The notes under the pieces: generated by a model
Databases searched by the model: none
The model's input: only the letters and a program-made list of their open reading frames with translations
Told to the model about the DNA's origin: nothing
In this document: positions 60,757 through 64,000 of the stretch, one piece after another
How positions within the stretch are numbered: the first letter of the stretch is position 1
Layout: every line of letters begins with the position of its first letter
Source: Tribonema minus
Lineage: Eukaryota; Sar; Xanthophyceae; Tribonematales; Tribonemataceae
Assembly (NCBI GenBank): GCA_017506865.1
Contig: JAFCMP010000520.1
Coordinates: forward strand, 310,001-374,000
Direction of reading: 5' to 3'
Length of the DNA: 64,000 bases
Position numbers and translations under genes: made by a program

Positions 60757-60990
60757 ATGTGCAGTGCCGCAGCAGGTGCTGTATGCGTAGATACCTCATG
60801 GGCGGATATGCTGTCGGTACCCTGTCGGTATCCGGAGCAGCCAGTCACCCATGTAGCCTTAGAAGGCGTAGTACTGACGCGCATGCGCCCAGCTCTGTCT
60901 GTAGCGCTCCACATGGCGTACTCCTTCTGTTGTGACACATATGGCAAACTCTAGGGGGGGACAGATGCACGAACACCTTGCGCATTGAGA
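60757..60990 (+). mobile_element. Older 5'-truncated LINE 3' fragment
   Basis: gcgctccacatggcgtactc at about 60903 and neighbouring blocks match 59578-59600 of the LINE. Alignment extends back to about 60757 and forward through gacacatatggcaaactctaggggggg. It is more diverged than the tandem copy, hence older. Confidence 0.75.
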
Positions 60991-61772
60991 CACTTTCAAG
61001 GTGTATAGGAGGGCATTCTCCAGTGGGCACTAATGACACAAGAATTCTGGTGAACCTTTTGCAGTCTGAGACAATAGTCTCCTTGGAACCCCTGAATGCA
61101 TGGTACATGTGGTGGCGACAGCGCATATGCGACAGTACAGCAGGGAGCAATGGCGCAGCGCACGAGTGAACGATCTCTGTTATGTATGCCAATGCCTCAC
61201 TACCCAACAAAAACATTAAATAAACACGGGCGCCGCCGGCAGCGGCTGCACACAGCCGCCCCCCGCCCCCCCCTCCCACCCCTACAGCTCAACACCATGT
61301 AAATAATGTGCGCGCTGCTGCGCGGGTGCGCGCGCTCGCATGTGTGGATGTGTGTGCGTGCTTCACGCATGCAGTGTCTGCCCTGCGCACCGACGGCAGA
61401 CTGTGCCTAAAACCGGGCGCTCGCTTTACGCGCGCCACGGCAGCGGCATGCGCGGTGTACGCCGAGTGGCCCCCCGAAAGCCCCCCTGTCAAGCTTCGCA
61501 CCCCCTTCCCCCCCCCAAACGCCACCCCCCACACGAGCCGCACAACGCACGCGCAGCTGCAGCGAGCGCGGATGCCCCGCGCGGCCTGCGCCGGCGGCGC
61601 GCATCGTGTGAACAGCGCAATCAACTCTCAGCAGCGTCAGTCACGCCAGCGCTCAGCAAGAAAGTGATCGCACCGATACGTCCATTTGACGCTGTCACAG
61701 CTGCAGCCGGAGTGTCTGTCGGGTCGCGGCGGCGGCAGCGCGCTGTAGTCTGAGCGCCGCAGCTCGAGCGCT

Positions 61773-61896
61773 GCTGCTGCAGCCGCTGCTGGTGCTGCTG
61801 CTGCTGCTGCTGCTGCTGCCGCAGCCGCCGCCGCCGCCGCCGCCGCCACCCTACTGCTGCTGCGCCGCCGCCGCCGTCGCTGCTGTAGCAGCCGCC

Positions 61897-61931
<35 letters not shown>

Positions 61932-61935
61932 GAGC
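61773..61935. repeat. CTG/CCG trinucleotide repeats
   Basis: Runs of ctg, then ccg, then ctg units downstream of the LETM1-like stop codon (61959-61961), so probably in its 3' UTR. On the transcript strand they read CAG and CGG. Confidence 0.9.
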
Positions 61936-61958
61936 GCTGCTGTTGCGAGAGGCGCGGC

Positions 61959-64000
61959 TTACGCGTCGGTGTTGGTGAGCGTCGCAATGAACTTCTTGCG
62001 CAGCTTCTCGAGCGCGTCGTCCGTGTCCTCGTCGTCGCCCTTCTGCTCCACCTTCTCCACCTCCTCGTACATCTGCGCGCGCGGACGAGTAGACCAAGGG
62101 TGTACGTCATCAGCGCTGCGGCTGCACGGCGAGCGCTGCACATGGGATTTCAATCATAGAACAGGTTCCATTTCATCAAAACCACTGCGCATGGAGACTT
62201 CCAACAGGGCCCATATCAACAGGTACAAAACAGGCTCTATTTAATCAAAACCTCGCTGCAAGTGTCCTGGTGCATCTGTGGGCAAGCACACACAGCACGG
62301 GGGCGCTTCGTCGGCGCTGCGCTTGCAGTACTGTGCATGTGGCGACTTCAACTGCGGCCACACAACGGGTGTTTGGCGGGCCCAAAAAACAAGGTTTGAG
62401 CGGTCTGCGCTGCATCCACGAAAATTGAAGTTATGCACGTCCGCTCCGTCAACGTGCTTGCGATGAAGTCCGCGAGGTAGCGCTGGATGAAGGAGGACGT
62501 TGCGTACTTCAACAGCAGACGCATGCGCCACCGCACCCTCTGAGCTGGCAGCAACCCAGCACGCAGACACGGATACGCGCATGTACATACCTTGAGAAGG
62601 TTCTGGCGCGCTCCGTGAGTGTGCTCAGAGACAAGTCCGGAAAGCAGAGCCGGATGAACGGGGACAGACACTACCTTGACAGGGACATGTGCACTTGGCC
62701 AACCGATGCAGCATCCGCAGCAACGCGTACGCACCTTGAAAAAATTCAGGCGCCGCTCCGTGAACGTGCTCGAGAAGAAGTGGGGGAGATAGCGCTAAAC
62801 AATAAAGAGGGTGTTTACCTACTTTAACAGGTGATGCACGCGCTCCAACACCCCCTCAGCTGGCAGCGACCGACGCGGTAAAAAAATCCGCACACACACG
62901 ATGCGTCTACGCACCTTGAGCAGGTTCTGGCGCCGCTCCGTGAATGTGCTCGGGAAGAAGTCGGGGAAGTAGCGCTGGATGAAGGAGAAGACGAGGACGT
63001 GCCCCACGGGGCTCAGCGGCAGGATGAGGATGATGATGGTGGGGATGAGCGTCAGCAGGTCCTTGCCGCTGCGGCGCAGCGTGCGCACCTCGCGCGGCTT
63101 GAGCGTGTAGCCCTGTATGGCCTTGCCGACGAGCGCGAGCGCGTACTGGATGTCCTGACCCAGGAGCTGCAGGGTTTGGCGGCGCGGGGGGGGGGGGGGG
63201 GGGGGGGGGGGGCATGGTCAGTAATTGGGGGGGGGGGGGGGGGGGGGGGGGGCATGGTCAGTACTTCTGCACTGTGCGTACTGGATGTCCTGGCCCAGGA
63301 GCTGTGCACAGTTTGGTGAGGAGGGCCGGGGGGGCGAGAGAGGGGAGAGAGGGAGGGGGAGAGGGGGTGAGAAAGGGGGAGGGGGGGGCTAGGCAGGAGG
63401 GGGAAGTGGAGTGTGAGTGAGCAACTTTGTCCCATAACTTGTCCATGTAAGAACATTGAAGACCACTGCGACCGTGGCTCAGGCTTGCGAAAGAGGTGGC
63501 TGTGCGTGTGAACTTTACAATAATGACTGCGTTTGGCACGCGCTGACAAAGGCAGCAAGCAGCGCTGCATTGGATGCTCGTACTATTCATACCATCACCA
63601 TCAGTGGAAGCGCTCACTGTAACAGCCGAGCTGTGCTGCGCAGCTTGTTGAGTGCCTCGTGTGCGCCGTCGCTGCAGACGCCGACGTTGTCACGACAGGC
63701 AGATGCGCAGGCTAAAAAGCACGCTGGCACAATCGCAGCCGCTTCGTGGGCTGCGCACCCGCACATGCAGAGAGCGTGTACGTACGTGAAAGATGTACCT
63801 TAAAGTGCACGTATATGCGATTGCGTTCCTTGGTCCCTGTGACGTAGAAGTCAAGTGCGATGCGCAGCTTCTCGAGTCTGCACTATTTAGAATACTTCTT
63901 AAAAGTGTGTACACATGGAGTGTACATCAACAGGGCCACGCACCTTGGTCCCCGTGACAGAAGTCGAGCGCGTTGCGCAGCTTCGCAACCGTCTGGCGCA
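61959..64000 (-). CDS. LETM1-family inner-membrane protein, 3' part (partial at right edge)
   Basis: Exons: about 64000-63945 (KLRNALDF.., donor gtgcgt), 63166-62915 (84 aa) and 62072-61959 (MYEEVEKVEQKGDDEDTDDA to LTNTDA, stop). The 84-aa exon is the LETM1 core: GYTLKPREVRTLRRSGKDLL, then a membrane-like TLIPTIIILILPLSPVGHV, then FIQRYFPDFFPSTFTERRQN. This is closest in style to plant/algal LETM1-like proteins. Such proteins act in mitochondrial (or plastid) K+/H+ balance and membrane shape. The C-terminus ends soon after the core, so the ribosome-binding and coiled-coil tail of animal LETM1 is largely absent. At the edge exon the frame is 2 nt short relative to its own echo at 63877-63799 (LRIALDFYVTGTK). 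Either there is an error or the exon edge is damaged. Confidence 0.8.
62425..62810 (-). repeat. Three echoes of the LETM1 core exon 3' edge
   Basis: The plus-strand block ctccgtgaatgtgctc, ending at 62941-62951 in the exon, recurs 180 bases away at 62761 (tgaacgtgct), then at 62616 and 62449. Offsets are 180, 145 and 167. Copies keep the donor side (gcaccttga) and about 80 coding bases. All lie in the intron before the terminal exon. Confidence 0.9.
63181..63320 (-). repeat. Long G runs and echo of the LETM1 exon acceptor side
   Basis: Two G runs (about 63186-63212 and 63228-63252) are C runs on the gene strand just upstream of the exon acceptor at 63167. actggatgtcctggcccagg at about 63280 is an echo of the exon start (63146-63165). 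Confidence 0.85.
63799..63877 (-). repeat. Echo exon of the LETM1-like gene, still open
   Basis: Acceptor-like tgcag, then 79 bases reading LEKLRIALDFYVTGTK and ten more residues, then donor gtacat. Its phase (2 in, 0 out) would splice correctly to the 63166 exon. It could be a usable alternative exon rather than a dead copy. Confidence 0.55.

Larger units (their letters stand above)
60061..61958. other. Intergenic DNA without a recognised gene
   Basis: Apart from the LINE fragment, short frames at 60105-60640 and 61300-61760 show no family resemblance. The right part (from about 61773) is the trinucleotide-rich 3' flank of the LETM1-like gene. Confidence 0.5.

Noticed and set aside
61637-62143. 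Ser/Ala-rich frames over the 3' end of the LETM1-like gene
   Set aside because: They arise from the CTG/CCG trinucleotide repeats in the 3' flank and from the wrong frame of the terminal exon.

Overview
The window looks like nuclear DNA of a unicellular alga with a complex (secondary) plastid. Genes are GC-rich, split by many GT-AG introns, and include clear eukaryotic housekeeping genes: SRP receptor alpha, ribosomal protein eL13, a LETM1-family protein and p32/MAM33-family proteins. A ChaN-like protein carries an N-terminus that reads as signal peptide, then transit region, then twin-arginine thylakoid signal. A haptophyte or stramenopile is plausible, but the species cannot be named from the sequence. 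No bacterial operon, CRISPR array, tRNA or rRNA was recognised.

Layout. 0.1-9.4 kb: minus-strand gene with VASt-like (sterol-transfer) exons, running off the left edge. 9.6-18.9 kb: three tandem plus-strand F-box/ankyrin-like genes on a unit of about 3.85 kb. The first carries a small TIR transposon in its intron and a 1-nt frameshift. The second and third are each preceded by a relic of the 3' end of the ChaN-like gene. 20.5-24.1 kb: the intact ChaN-like gene (minus). 24.3-30.2 kb: SRP receptor alpha (minus, 7 exons, 618 aa). About 1 kb of divergent promoter follows, then eL13 (plus, 5 coding exons, 208 aa) at 31.2-35.3 kb. 35.7-39.3 kb: no gene recognised. 39.4-55.5 kb: a large inverted duplication whose arms each hold a Q-rich coiled-coil reading frame, a hydrophobic N-terminal exon and a p32/MAM33-like gene, arranged tail to tail. 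55.8-61 kb: a broken LINE with a restriction-like endonuclease domain plus 3'-end copies. 62-64 kb: 3' part of a LETM1-like gene (minus), running off the right edge.

The most striking signal crosses gene boundaries. In nearly every multi-exon gene, one exon edge is repeated two to five times in the adjoining intron as decaying direct copies (here called 'echoes'), usually together with its splice site. Offsets measured at five loci were 145-269 bp, mostly 145-216 bp, close to a nucleosome repeat. Introns here seem to have grown by repeated nucleosome-sized tandem duplication across exon/intron borders.

Functionally the genes are ordinary cell-biology genes (ER targeting, translation, mitochondrial and plastid proteins) next to a locally expanding F-box/ankyrin family. 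Exon coordinates given in the entries were read by eye from splice signals, reading phase and family conservation.
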